From Cytobacillus sp. NCCP-133 (GTDB taxonomy: Bacteria > Bacillota > Bacilli > Bacillales > Cytobacillaceae), in the NCBI RefSeq assembly GCF_026011715.1, contig NZ_BRVM01000010.1, forward strand, positions 95,569 through 159,568: a stretch of DNA of 64,000 nucleotides. The letters run 5' to 3'. The translations under genes and the position numbers were made by a program. Below, piece after piece: positions 43,088-51,412 of this stretch (positions within the stretch are counted from its first letter, which is position 1; the number at the start of each line of letters is the position of its first letter). The notes beneath the pieces are model-generated. The model saw nothing but the letters and a program-made list of their open reading frames with translations, made no database searches and was not told the DNA's origin.

Positions 43088-43264
43088 TTATAGTAGAAAG
43101 AAAGTAAAAAGCATAGCAATAGTCAACATTTTATTTATTACAGACCCTTTATTGGCATATCTAAAATTAGGGAGGCCACTTTCCGTTAACATGCCCGCTC
43201 CTGTTAAAATAACCGTATACCCCGATTCCTTCAGCCATGTCTCAAGCATAGATATCAGCTTCAT
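43088..43264 (-). pseudogene. Remnant of a sirtuin (Sir2/SrtN-type) deacylase gene
   Basis: A 58-codon minus-strand frame: MKLISMLETWLKESGYTVIL then TGAGMLTESGLPNFRYANKG, after which homology ends and the frame runs out in unrelated residues at TAA 43088-43090. GAGM-TESG-PNFR is the NAD-binding signature of Sir2 deacylases, whose proteins are about 240 residues, so four fifths is missing (zinc site and catalytic His included). No good ribosome site precedes it. It is a dead 5' fragment left by a deletion. Confidence 0.7.
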
Positions 43265-43375
43265 TTAATGGTTTTCCCATTATTTTAAAAGGATAAAATG
43301 TTTATTTATTCCTTTATTTGCGGTAAATAATAGATTATAACTGTTTACGCTACTTATCAATAGGGAGTGATTAAT

Positions 43376-43789
43376 ATGCAAGAGACGGAAACAAAAGACT
43401 ATCGGAAAGGCTTTAAAAAATTTACCTCCAAAGCCAAAAAGTATGCAGAAGATCCCGAAAAGACAAGAAGCCTGTTAAACAAGGCAACGACAAAAGCGAA
43501 TCATAATAAATCTTCCTTAAGTGATATATGGGATAAATTTCAGCTTTTGATCGATATGATTAAAGCTTGGTCAAGAGGAGATTACCGCCATATCTCAAAA
43601 AAATCAATACTCTTTATTATTGCCTCCATAATATACTTTGTTTCACCTATCGATATAGTACCGGATTTTTTAGCTGGAATTGGAATTCTTGATGATGCTG
43701 CTGTGCTAGGCTTTGCTGTTAGCCAAGTTACAGGGGAACTTGAAAAGTTTAAGATTTGGAAGGAAAGCCGCACGATAGAAATGAAATAA
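43376..43789 (+). CDS. ykvA: YkvA-family (DUF1232) membrane protein
   Basis: A 137-residue protein. The N-terminal half is basic and helical (DYRKGFKKFTSKAKKYAEDP), followed by the DUF1232 core SILFIIASIIYFVSPIDIVPDFLAGIG and LDDAAVLGFAVSQV. The PIDIVPD turn between two membrane helices defines the family; function unknown. GGGAGTG is 6 bases before ATG 43376. Single gene. B. subtilis ykvA sits beside spo0E, but here it is 38 kb away, so orthology to ykvA itself is not certain. Confidence 0.75.
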   Translation: MQETETKDYRKGFKKFTSKAKKYAEDPEKTRSLLNKATTKANHNKSSLSDIWDKFQLLIDMIKAWSRGDYRHISKKSILFIIASIIYFVSPIDIVPDFLAGIGILDDAAVLGFAVSQVTGELEKFKIWKESRTIEMK

Positions 43790-43965
43790 TCTAATCGTAA
43801 CATAATCAGCAAAACAATCGGGTTTATCGGATATGTCAAACAACAGTCAAATTTTTGCTGTTCATACGAATACTTTTTGATATAATAATGGTGGAAAGTG
43901 AAATAGCATGCCAGTTATCATTATTTATTTCGCAGGGTCTGTTGGCCAACATAATTGAATAACTA

Positions 43966-44118
43966 GAATGTGGGGGAACCGGTTATGCCGGTTGAGACTT
44001 CATCCTTTAGATGTTGACCCTTTGAACCTGATCTGGCTAATACCAGCGTAGGGAACATATTATTTAACATTATAATATTGTTTATATGCGCCCCGGTATT
44101 ATGCCTGGGTGTTTTTTG
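43966..44118 (+). promoter_or_regulatory. TPP riboswitch (THI box) with terminator
   Basis: GTGGGGGAACC, GCCGGTTGAGACTT, ACCCTTTGAACCTGATCTGG and CTAATACCAGCGTAGGGAA are the conserved thiamine pyrophosphate aptamer blocks. A terminator CGCCCCGG/CCTGGGTG then T6 follows (44089-44118). TPP should switch off the downstream thi operon. Confidence 0.95.
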
Positions 44119-44188
44119 TTTTGCAGGGCAAACTATAATCATCTTTCCTTTGTTCGACATTACCTAAAGACATACAGGAGGTTTAAAG

Positions 44189-45190
44189 ATGAAAAATTGG
44201 ATTGCAGCAGCTGTTTGTTCTGTACTGCTTCTTGCCGGCTGTTCAGGAAATGGGCAAGAGACACAACAAAACAGCGAAAAAAAGAAAGAAGATCTAAAAA
44301 AGATTACAGTCGTTTTGGACTGGACTCCAAACACCAACCATACTGGTTTATATGTGGCAAAAGACAAAGGCTATTTTAAAGAGGAAGGTCTTGATGTTGA
44401 AATTATTATGCCCGGCGAAGCTGGTGCAGATCAGCTCACAGCCTCAGGCAAGGCGGATTTCGGGGTAAGCTATCAGGAAAGCATCACAGAGGCACGCGTA
44501 CAGGGCGTTCCCCTCGTATCGATTGCCGCAGTCATTCAGCACAATACATCTGGTTTTGCCTCTCCTGCAGATAAAAATATTAAGACTCCAAAGGATTTTG
44601 AGGGGAAAACTTATGGCGGCTGGGGAGCTCCTGTTGAAAAATCGGTAATGGAGTCACTCATGAAGACAGAAAATGCCGATGTAAAAAAAGTATCTATTGT
44701 CAACATGGGTGACGCTGACTTTTTTACCGCAGTGAAAAGGGACATAGACTTTGCCTGGATTTATTATGGGTGGACAGGTGTAGAAGCTGAGCTCCGCGGG
44801 GAAAAAATTAATATGGTTTACCTTACCGATTATTCTGAGAAATTGGATTATTATACACCTGTACTGGCAACTAATGAAAAAATGATAAAAGATAATCCGG
44901 AGACTGTTAAAGCATTCCTTAAAGCCGCATCGAAAGGTTATGAGTTCGCAATTGAAAAACCAGAAGAAGCAGCTGATATATTATTAACCAATGCACCAGA
45001 CCTTGATAGCGATCTAGTGAAGAAGAGCCAGGCCTGGCTTTCTCCTCGCTATCAGGACGATGCAGCCAGATGGGGCGAGCAAAAGCTTGAAGTTTGGGAA
45101 AACTATGCTGAATGGATGCATGAAAATGGGCTTTTAGACGGAGAATTAGACACCGGCAAAGCTTTTACAAATGACTTCCTGCCGGAATAA
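44189..45190 (+). CDS. thiY: Thiamine-precursor ABC transporter, substrate-binding lipoprotein
   Basis: A 333-residue lipoprotein with lipobox LLLAGC (C18). The mature part is the NMT1/THI5-like fold: VVLDWTPNTNHTGLYVAKDK, EAGADQLTASGKADFGVSYQ, DIDFAWIYYGWTG. ThiY binds N-formyl-4-amino-5-aminomethyl-2-methylpyrimidine, a degradation product of thiamine. It is the first gene after the TPP riboswitch and overlaps nothing; AGGAGG precedes the ATG. Part of thiY-DUF77-thiX-thiZ-tatD-like. Confidence 0.92.
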   Translation: MKNWIAAAVCSVLLLAGCSGNGQETQQNSEKKKEDLKKITVVLDWTPNTNHTGLYVAKDKGYFKEEGLDVEIIMPGEAGADQLTASGKADFGVSYQESITEARVQGVPLVSIAAVIQHNTSGFASPADKNIKTPKDFEGKTYGGWGAPVEKSVMESLMKTENADVKKVSIVNMGDADFFTAVKRDIDFAWIYYGWTGVEAELRGEKINMVYLTDYSEKLDYYTPVLATNEKMIKDNPETVKAFLKAASKGYEFAIEKPEEAADILLTNAPDLDSDLVKKSQAWLSPRYQDDAARWGEQKLEVWENYAEWMHENGLLDGELDTGKAFTNDFLPE

Positions 45191-45205
45191 AGGAGAGTAG
45201 ATGAA

Positions 45206-45499
45206 GTGGCGAACGCACTTGTAAGCATTCAAATCATACCTAAAACAAAAAACGGGGAAAATGTAATTCCATATGTAGATGAAGCCATTAAGGTAATACA
45301 GGATTCAGGGGTTAAGCATGAAGTCCATCCTTTAGAAACAACCATGGAAGGCGATTTGGACCATTTATTGAAAGTAATAGCAGATATGAATAATAAAATG
45401 ATTGAAATAGGAAGCAGCAACGTAATCTCTCAGGTAAAAATACTGTATCAGCCAACAGGAATCGAAATGGAAAATTTAACGGGGAAATATCGTTCATGA
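45206..45499 (+). CDS. Thiamine-binding protein, MTH1187/YqgV (DUF77) family
   Basis: A 97-residue ferredoxin-fold protein: ALVSIQIIPKTK, VIPYVDEAIKVIQDSGVKHE and PLETTMEGDLDHLLKV are the DUF77 hallmarks. Family members bind thiamine or hydroxymethylpyrimidine in the cytoplasm and may act as sensor or storage protein. GTG 45206 is the start, with GGAGAG 8 bases upstream. It overlaps thiX by 4 bases (ATGA), so translation is coupled to the permease. Confidence 0.88.
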   Translation: MANALVSIQIIPKTKNGENVIPYVDEAIKVIQDSGVKHEVHPLETTMEGDLDHLLKVIADMNNKMIEIGSSNVISQVKILYQPTGIEMENLTGKYRS

Positions 45500-46263
45500 A
45501 AAATGTTTTTGTGAAAGGATGGAGACCGGCTGCGGTTCTCCTCCTTTTATTCATTCTGTGGGAGATTGCTGTCAAGCTGGCTGATGTCCCAGCTTGGCTC
45601 CTTCCGCCTCCAACTGATATTTTTAAGGAAGCTATTGAAGGGTGGAATGGTTTGCAGCTCCACCTTCGATCGACTGTCATGCTTTCTTTGCTCGGATTTG
45701 CGATTGGTACAGGCATCGGTTTGCTGACAGCGGTTTTGCTGCACTTAATTCCATTTATAAGGGAAGCCATTTATCCCCTTCTCATCCTTTCGCAAAATGT
45801 GCCCATTATTGTTCTGGCCCCTTTGCTTGTGGTGTGGCTTGGTTTCGGCATACTTCCAAAGCTGATCGTTATCACATTGGTTTGCTTTTTCCCTATTACC
45901 GTTGCAGCATTAGATGGATTTAGGCAAACACCCGGGGAGCTTAAGCACTATATGTTAATGGCTGGAGCCAGTAAAGATCAGCTATTTTGGAAATTGGAGC
46001 TTCCATACTCCCTCCCTTCCCTGTTTTCCGGGTTGAAAATCTCTGCCACCTACAGTGTGATGGGTGCAGTCATTTCCGAATGGCTGGGGGCAAAAGCTGG
46101 TATAGGCGTTTATATGACTCTCGCCTCCTCTTCTTTTCGGACTGACCGAGTGTTTGTTGCCATTTTTGCCATCATGGGTCTAAGCTTACTGTTTTTTGGG
46201 GCAATTCTTTTGGCAGAGCGTTTGCTCGTCAAGTGGAAACCACGGGAGGCTAAGAAAAAATGA
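45496..46263 (+). CDS. thiX: Thiamine-precursor ABC transporter permease
   Basis: A 255-residue permease with six membrane helices and the coupling-loop motif EAA-like MLMAGASKDQLFWKLELPYS. N-terminus KGWRPAAVLLLLFILWEI; extracellular DVPAWLLPPPTDIF is typical of the nitrate/sulfonate/thiamine-precursor importers. It starts inside the DUF77 stop and overlaps thiZ by 4 bases. It forms the membrane channel for ThiY/ThiZ. Confidence 0.9.
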   Translation: MKNVFVKGWRPAAVLLLLFILWEIAVKLADVPAWLLPPPTDIFKEAIEGWNGLQLHLRSTVMLSLLGFAIGTGIGLLTAVLLHLIPFIREAIYPLLILSQNVPIIVLAPLLVVWLGFGILPKLIVITLVCFFPITVAALDGFRQTPGELKHYMLMAGASKDQLFWKLELPYSLPSLFSGLKISATYSVMGAVISEWLGAKAGIGVYMTLASSSFRTDRVFVAIFAIMGLSLLFFGAILLAERLLVKWKPREAKKK

Positions 46264-47000
46264 TTCAATTATCAATTGATCAATTATCAAAAAGTTTTGA
46301 TTCAACCCTTGTTTTAAACAATCTTACCTTTCATATAAACTACGGTGAATTTGTGTCTATTCTCGGACCATCCGGCAGCGGAAAAAGCACTATTTTCAAC
46401 TTGATTGGCGGACTGCTTCTGCCAGATAGCGGCACGATTCAGCTGAAAGGCGAGAAGATCAATGGGAAGCGGGGTTCTATCAGCTATATGCCACAGACCC
46501 CTTCTTTGCTGCCATGGAGAACTATTCTCCAAAATGTATTGCTCGGACAAGAGATTCAGGGCAAAACGAATCCTGAAACTGCCAGGAAAATGCTGTATAA
46601 AGCCGGATTAAAAGGCTATGAAAATGCTTACCCCCAGGAACTTTCCGGAGGCATGAAGCAAAGGGCTGCTTTTATTCGGGCCCTTCTAAGTCCCCAGCCA
46701 GTTATTTTATTGGATGAACCATTTTCAGCATTGGATGAACTGACACGCCACGAAATGCAAACATGGCTGCTCGATATTTGGAATGAACACAAACCGACTA
46801 TCCTGTTTGTTACACACAATATTGAAGAAGCTATATACCTTTCTGATCGCATTTTGCTTCTAAGCACCAAGCCTGCTCAAGTGGTGCAAGAAGTTACCGT
46901 ACCTTTTACCAGGCCGAGAAAGGAAGAGCTTTTTCTTGATGAAAATTTCCTTGCTTGCAAAAGAGGCATCCATGCCGCTTTTAAACTTCAGCAGAGGTGA
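46260..47000 (+). CDS. thiZ: Thiamine-precursor ABC transporter ATPase
   Basis: A 246-residue ABC ATPase: Walker A GPSGSGKST (residues about 37-45), Q-loop YMPQTPSLLPWR, signature LSGGMKQRAAF, Walker B VILLDEPFSALD, and switch His in FVTHNIEEA. It energises the ThiXY importer. Its ATG overlaps the thiX stop; the next gene follows after 6 bases. Confidence 0.93.
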   Translation: MIQLSIDQLSKSFDSTLVLNNLTFHINYGEFVSILGPSGSGKSTIFNLIGGLLLPDSGTIQLKGEKINGKRGSISYMPQTPSLLPWRTILQNVLLGQEIQGKTNPETARKMLYKAGLKGYENAYPQELSGGMKQRAAFIRALLSPQPVILLDEPFSALDELTRHEMQTWLLDIWNEHKPTILFVTHNIEEAIYLSDRILLLSTKPAQVVQEVTVPFTRPRKEELFLDENFLACKRGIHAAFKLQQR

Positions 47001-47006
47001 TGCTTT

Positions 47007-47777
47007 TTGGCTAAAATCATAGATTCCCATATACATCTTGATCAATATGATGATGATGCAATAACAGAAATTTTCAATCGCACAACGCATCAGCTTTCTG
47101 TTATTTCCGTTTCAAATGATTTGGATTCCTGCAAACGAAACCTCGACCTTTCTAATGTATATCCTCATGTGAGGCCCGCTTTTGGTTTTCATCCTGAACA
47201 AAGTCTTCCCGGCGATCAGGTTATTTCAGAACTTTTCAGCTGGATGGAGCTCCATAAGGAGGAAATGTCAGCTGTTGGAGAAGTCGGGCTTCCATATTAT
47301 CTAAGAAAAAAGCATTCTGGCATTTTTCAGATTGAAGGCTATATAGAATTGCTCGAAGCATTTATCAAGTTCGCTAAGAAGCGGGATAAACCTATAGCTC
47401 TACATGCTGTTTATGACGATGCCCCTATTGTCTGCAATCTATTGGAGAAGCATTCTATACAAAAAGCACATTTCCATTGGTTTAAAGGTGAATCGGCGAT
47501 TGTCAGAAGACTGATTTCAAATGGATACTATATCTCCTTTACTCCAGATATTATTTACGAACGGGAAATACAAGACATTGTCCGATATTATCCGCTTGAT
47601 CGGCTCATGGCTGAAACGGATGGACCATGGCCATTTGAAGGTCCTTTTAAAGGTCAGCCTACCCATCCAGCTATGATTCTTCGGTCCATCAAAGCATTGG
47701 CTCATATAAGGAAAATACCTTCCGAAATCGTTCAAAGGCAGATATATGATAATACCGTAAGCTTCTATTATAATTAA
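47007..47777 (+). CDS. TatD-family metal-dependent hydrolase of the thiamine operon
   Basis: A 256-residue amidohydrolase-fold protein: HxH ligands H8/H10 in DSHIHLDQYD, Glu in AVGEVGLPYY, His in IALHAVYDD, His in KAHFHWFKG, and Asp in MAETDGPWP, so the TatD metal site is complete. TTG 47007 is the start, after AGAGGTGA. Usual TatD proteins are DNases, but this one is the last gene of a TPP-controlled uptake operon, where a hydrolase that deformylates the imported aminopyrimidine (the YlmB step) would be expected. That role is inference from position. Confidence 0.85.
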   Translation: MAKIIDSHIHLDQYDDDAITEIFNRTTHQLSVISVSNDLDSCKRNLDLSNVYPHVRPAFGFHPEQSLPGDQVISELFSWMELHKEEMSAVGEVGLPYYLRKKHSGIFQIEGYIELLEAFIKFAKKRDKPIALHAVYDDAPIVCNLLEKHSIQKAHFHWFKGESAIVRRLISNGYYISFTPDIIYEREIQDIVRYYPLDRLMAETDGPWPFEGPFKGQPTHPAMILRSIKALAHIRKIPSEIVQRQIYDNTVSFYYN

Positions 47778-47806
47778 AGTTTTGCAGGATTAAGCAGTTG
47801 CTTTTA

Positions 47807-47838
47807 AACGGTCATTCGGTGTCAATGGCCGTTTTGAA
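47807..47838 (+). terminator. Probable terminator of the thi operon
   Basis: AAACGGTCATT, loop CGGTGTC, AATGGCCGTTTT: 11 pairs with one G-U, only a short T-run. The remainder of 47839-48105 holds no feature I recognise. Confidence 0.6.
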
Positions 47839-48105
47839 TGTTGATCTTTCTTTAGACTTAAAATCTCCTGTCCGCAGAAGACACATAAAACCATGCGGCT
47901 CTTTTCCCCGGAAATGCTGGTTCACTTCGACCCCGCTTTTTTTTCCAAAACAATGGTACCCCTTCCCATGTCTATTTCTTTTCTAAGTAACCAAATGTTT
48001 CAAAATAGTATTAATTTACCAGATAAATATAATCAATTCGCACCATTCCTTATATTGGAAATATGCGTTAACCTTAAATTGGATAATATTTTTAGGAGGT
48101 ATGGG

Positions 48106-48846
48106 ATGAAAAAGTATATTTTCTTGCTATTGTCTATTTTACTAGTTTTTTCAGGCAATGCGTTTGCACAGCCTAAAAGCGGTAATGCGGATTTTACTGA
48201 AAAGGAATTTATGAAGGCAGTCAAAAAGGCTGATGAGTTTAAAGATTTTAAATCATCCTTCCTAAACAATTCAGCTGTAAAGCCAAAACCTCTTATCGAT
48301 GATAGCGGATCCCAGTATGGCTGGACGATCCAATACGAAATTGAATATAATGAAAAGAATCTTTTTCTGAACGAAGATGCCCTAGTTAATTTCTCTTCCC
48401 TTATATCTTTTTCTTATGAATTTGATAACGGATTGAAGGTTCGCCTCGTCGATTATAGCAGGCTCATGGAAGATTTAGCTTTTTATGTAAACGATCTAAG
48501 AATCGGTGAGAAAACCAAGATAGATGTTTCTAACGATAGCATTTTCCAAAAGTATTTGACAGAAGTAGAAATAAACAAGAAGCAAGCGATTGAGAAGGCA
48601 GATGAAAATAAAGTGGAGCCTTCTGAAAATATTACTGCTGCAGGCCAGCTTTGCTACTATTGTACAAAATATGAGTGGCGAGGAGGGCACACTTGTGCTC
48701 CTGCAGAATTGCAATCAGCAGCATCTGTTTCTTACCAGCTGAATGAAAATGGATTAACCGAAGATGGTGTTACACCTGATTGCTATGTTCCCCGATACAA
48801 GGTTTGCGTAGCAGGAGAATGGAGAACATATTGTCCAATTCAATAG
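48106..48846 (+). CDS. Secreted cysteine-containing protein, unknown
   Basis: A 246-residue protein with a clear signal peptide (MKKYIFLLLSILLVFSGNAF then AQ). AGGAGG sits 6 bases before ATG 48106; the open frame extends 71 codons upstream but without a site. The mature N-terminal part is charged and helical. The C-terminal 70 residues carry CYYC, GHTC, DCY, VC and YC, seven cysteines in all, suggesting disulfides or a metal site outside the cell. I do not recognise the family. Followed by a perfect terminator. Confidence 0.7.
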   Translation: MKKYIFLLLSILLVFSGNAFAQPKSGNADFTEKEFMKAVKKADEFKDFKSSFLNNSAVKPKPLIDDSGSQYGWTIQYEIEYNEKNLFLNEDALVNFSSLISFSYEFDNGLKVRLVDYSRLMEDLAFYVNDLRIGEKTKIDVSNDSIFQKYLTEVEINKKQAIEKADENKVEPSENITAAGQLCYYCTKYEWRGGHTCAPAELQSAASVSYQLNENGLTEDGVTPDCYVPRYKVCVAGEWRTYCPIQ

Positions 48847-48878
48847 ACTGGCGGATCTTACTTTCATCATTTCACTTA

Positions 48879-48911
48879 TAACCGGCTAAGCTGCAGCTTA
48901 GCCGGTTTTTT
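48879..48911 (+). terminator. Terminator after the secreted protein
   Basis: AACCGGCTAAG, loop CTGCAG, CTTAGCCGG then T6: perfect stem. Confidence 0.9.
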
Positions 48912-49072
48912 CATCCCTTTGTACTTGAGGCAATTTTTGAGCCTTCAATAAAGTGCCTTTGGAAGGAGAAGAATAAACTTTACACCTTTAAAGTAGAAGT
49001 ACCACTAATATTTAGTTTTAAGCATTTTTTAGGAATTCTTATCAGGAATGTAAACAAATAAGATATTAAGTC

Positions 49073-49097
49073 AAAAAAAGACTCCAAAATGAAGTCA
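49073..49097 (-). terminator. Terminator of the sigma/anti-sigma operon
   Basis: GACTTCA, loop TTT, TGGAGTC followed by T7 on the minus strand. Confidence 0.65.
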
Positions 49098-49098
49098 T

Positions 49099-49707
49099 TT
49101 AAGGATTTTTCTCTACGCTTTTAGTTACGGCCTTTAAGTATTGCAGAAAAAGATTGCTTTCTTCTGAAGAAAGGATATAGTACTCTTCACTTGCCAGCGT
49201 CCTGAAAATTACCTCTCCATCCTCTTCCCAGATTTTTAGTTTAAGCGGCTCCTTCCCTTTTAACATAAATTGCACATCATACTGCGGTTTCGATGTCAGT
49301 GCAGTATTTACAGAATGTGCTGAATTAATGGCTTTTCTGGCTGCCTCTTCCCATTTTTCATCCTGTATGGTTGCTATGCCTGGAGAGTATGGCCCTTCTG
49401 CTGAAAAAGACTTTTCAGATTCAGATATAGAAACTGCTGTTTTTGTAATAACACTATTGCCCATCACAGCAGAGCTATTGCTGCCTCGGTTCATATAATC
49501 ATCAGAATAAATGATAATTGAAAAAAGAAAACAGGCAGCCAATACCGCGGCAGCAGATAATAATCGCGGGAGGATGTCTTTCTTGCCCCTTTGCCGAGTT
49601 TCTGCTTCATTTATTATTTTTCTAAAGCTCTTCCGTTTTTGTCTCTGTGAACGCGGGATATAGTCCAGCTCGCGGAAAGAATTATCGAATCCGAATGAGT
49701 TCTTCAT
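49099..49707 (-). CDS. Membrane anti-sigma factor for the ECF sigma upstream
   Basis: A 202-residue single-pass protein: a basic cytoplasmic N-terminus (about 1-45, RSQRQKRKSFRKIINEAE), one membrane helix (about 48-67, LLSAAAVLAACFLFSIIIYS), and an extracytoplasmic domain of about 130 residues ending LQYLKAVTKSVEKNP. No zinc-type HxxxCxxC motif is visible in the short cytoplasmic part. It overlaps the sigma gene by 26 bases, the usual sigma/anti-sigma layout. Assignment rests on this arrangement more than on sequence. Confidence 0.65.
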   Translation of the reverse strand: MKNSFGFDNSFRELDYIPRSQRQKRKSFRKIINEAETRQRGKKDILPRLLSAAAVLAACFLFSIIIYSDDYMNRGSNSSAVMGNSVITKTAVSISESEKSFSAEGPYSPGIATIQDEKWEEAARKAINSAHSVNTALTSKPQYDVQFMLKGKEPLKLKIWEEDGEVIFRTLASEEYYILSSEESNLFLQYLKAVTKSVEKNP

Positions 49708-50218
49708 GGATCTCCCCCCTTTTCTGCAGTTCTTTTTTTAGCGCGGCGAGTGCCCTGGAAGTGGTGATTTTTACTTTATTTTCATTCCAATTCAAAATTT
49801 CCGCCGTTTCCTTTATGGAAAACTCTTTTATTTTTCTTAATATCAGAACTTCTTGATAACTTAGTTTCAAATGGCGGATTGCTTCATATAAGAGTGCAGC
49901 TTTTTCTCCCTTAATGATAATCTCTGTTGGCGTATCTTCATCTGATGGCAACTGGAACTTTTCAATAGAGAAAAATTTAAATCTGTTTTTCTTGCGCAAA
50001 TAATCAATGGCTACATTCCTTGATATCCTTACAAGCCAAGTAAAGATTTGGGACTCCCCATTAAATTGGTTCATATATTTATAGGCTTTAATAAAGGTAT
50101 CCTGGGTCAGATCTTCTGCAATTTCTTTTTCATTTACGAGAAGAAATATGTATCCATAAATGCGATCGCTATATTCGTTGTACATTTCTTCAAATGCTTC
50201 TACGGATATTCGCTCCAT
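49682..50218 (-). CDS. ECF-type RNA polymerase sigma factor
   Basis: A 178-residue sigma-70 factor with regions 2 and 4 only: region 2 LVNEKEIAEDLTQDTFIKAY and FTWLVRISRNVAIDYLRKK; region 4 LKLSYQEVLILRKIKEFSIK and the HTH ILNWNENKVKITTSRALAAL. It resembles SigX/SigV-class envelope-stress factors. GAGGGGG lies about 9 bases before ATG 50218. Just upstream is a plausible ECF promoter, so it probably activates itself; the anti-sigma follows. Confidence 0.88.
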   Translation of the reverse strand: MERISVEAFEEMYNEYSDRIYGYIFLLVNEKEIAEDLTQDTFIKAYKYMNQFNGESQIFTWLVRISRNVAIDYLRKKNRFKFFSIEKFQLPSDEDTPTEIIIKGEKAALLYEAIRHLKLSYQEVLILRKIKEFSIKETAEILNWNENKVKITTSRALAALKKELQKRGEIHEELIRIR

Positions 50219-50245
50219 TTAGCGGTGCCCCCTCGCATAGTATTA

Positions 50246-50271
50246 GACGAATTAGATAAAAAAAAGAAACA
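50246..50271 (-). promoter_or_regulatory. ECF-like autoregulatory promoter
   Basis: On the minus strand TGTTTC (50266-50271), a 16-base spacer of mostly T, then CGTC (50246-50249). Spacing and the CGTC -10 match ECF promoters; the -35 (consensus TGAAAC) matches 4 of 6. The rest of 50272-50605 is AT-rich with nothing else recognised. Confidence 0.5.
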
Positions 50272-50605
50272 CATTCTTTACATTTTTAATAAAACACTTC
50301 TAGGAAGTTCTCCTTTTTATTCATTTTATCATTCATAAAAAATACTGCCTCCCCCTAATTTCTTATTTTTTCCATACAAATACATTATTCCAGTCTGTAA
50401 TTTTATAAATGATTCTTTCCCTCCACATAATTCCATATACTTTTGATTATTTTTCACTGAAACCTTTTTCCGGTTATGAAACCTTCAGGCTATTTTTCAA
50501 AACGGCTGTCAATCTTCCTTTTTTTTCGGCAGCCTTACGATTTATATTTAGCTAAAGTACTGATAACAGATGGGTTTTCCATCTCCGGAAAACATATGTA
50601 TCTCT

Positions 50606-50651
50606 AAAAAGTAAAAGAAAAGCAGGACATCTCCTGCTTTTCTTTTACTTT
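50606..50651. terminator. Terminator after the YjcZ genes
   Basis: GTAAAAGAAAAGCAGG and CCTGCTTTTCTTTTAC form a 16-bp perfect stem with T5 beyond it on the minus strand. Confidence 0.9.
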
Positions 50652-50652
50652 A

Positions 50653-50775
50653 TTACCACTTAAAACAAGACGCGCCTACAATAATAAGCAGGATGAATAG
50701 AACAACGATTAGAGCAAAACCGCCGCCATATCCAGCTCCTCCATAACCGCAGCCTCCGTAGCCATAGCCATACAT
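50653..50775 (-). CDS. YjcZ-family sporulation miniprotein (40 aa)
   Basis: An ATG 8 bases after AAGGAGGGG opens [20 protein letters not shown] followed by a membrane helix [20 protein letters not shown]. The Gly/Tyr-rich head plus single hydrophobic helix is the YjcZ/SscA pattern seen in spore-coat miniproteins. It forms a tandem pair with the gene 38 bases upstream and ends just before a strong terminator. Confidence 0.85.
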   Translation of the reverse strand: MYGYGYGGCGYGGAGYGGGFALIVVLFILLIIVGASCFKW

Positions 50776-50812
50776 AATCGAATCCCCTCCTTTTCTAGTC
50801 TGCAGTTAACTT

Positions 50813-50920
50813 TTAGTATCCGTAGCCACCGTAACCCCAAGAAGCACCAATGATGATTAACAAAATAAACAATACAACTAAAAGGGCGAAACCTCCACCG
50901 TATCCGCATCCGTCTGACAT
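50813..50920 (-). CDS. YjcZ-family sporulation miniprotein (35 aa)
   Basis: ATG 50920, 8 bases after AAAGGAGG, encodes [20 protein letters not shown], then LIIIGASWGYGGYGY. It has the same [20 protein letters not shown] core as its neighbour, but the glycine/tyrosine stretch is at the C-terminus instead of the N-terminus. Probably cotranscribed with it during sporulation. Confidence 0.85.
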   Translation of the reverse strand: MSDGCGYGGGFALLVVLFILLIIIGASWGYGGYGY

Positions 50921-51412
50921 AGTCAATTACCTCCTTTGTTTGATTCAATATATCCTATTCACTTCACCCAAATTGTGCGATAGACGAATGCACAGATTTG
51001 CCCGGCAAAAAAGAAGCCTTTCTGCGGAAAGCTCCCATTTCACCTTATATATCAGGATTTTCAGACTGATTTTTTTAAAAAAATAGGCATATAGATTTTT
51101 TTGCCTTGAACGCTTCGATCCGGATTTTGCTGAAGCAAATCTGTCTTCCGTTCTGAGTGATCCTTGGTCCTCCTTGTAAATCCAGATAACCATATTCCCG
51201 TAAAATACACTATGAAAATCCCCCCTATGTCAGTAATTATCTTTCGTCTCCATGAAATTTTTAAATAGCTTTCCTGCCTTTTAACCCATTTTTGTCATTT
51301 TTCAACCTCTTGCTGAATACCTTATTCAGGGATAAAAAACCAGTATTCCGGATTAAAAGCCGAGAAATGGTGGAATAGAAAAATATACTTAGTTAGCGGA
51401 GGGAAAGGGAAT
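50921..51412. other. Intergenic, no gene recognised
   Basis: Possible promoter DNA for the YjcZ pair (minus) and the next gene (plus). A minus-strand frame of 82 codons (50945-51193) lacks a ribosome site and looks non-coding. Confidence 0.4.

Noticed and set aside
43088..43264. Sirtuin frame as a functional small gene
   Set aside because: Only the first 40 residues match; catalytic His and zinc cysteines are missing and no ribosome site is visible, so it is called a pseudogene.
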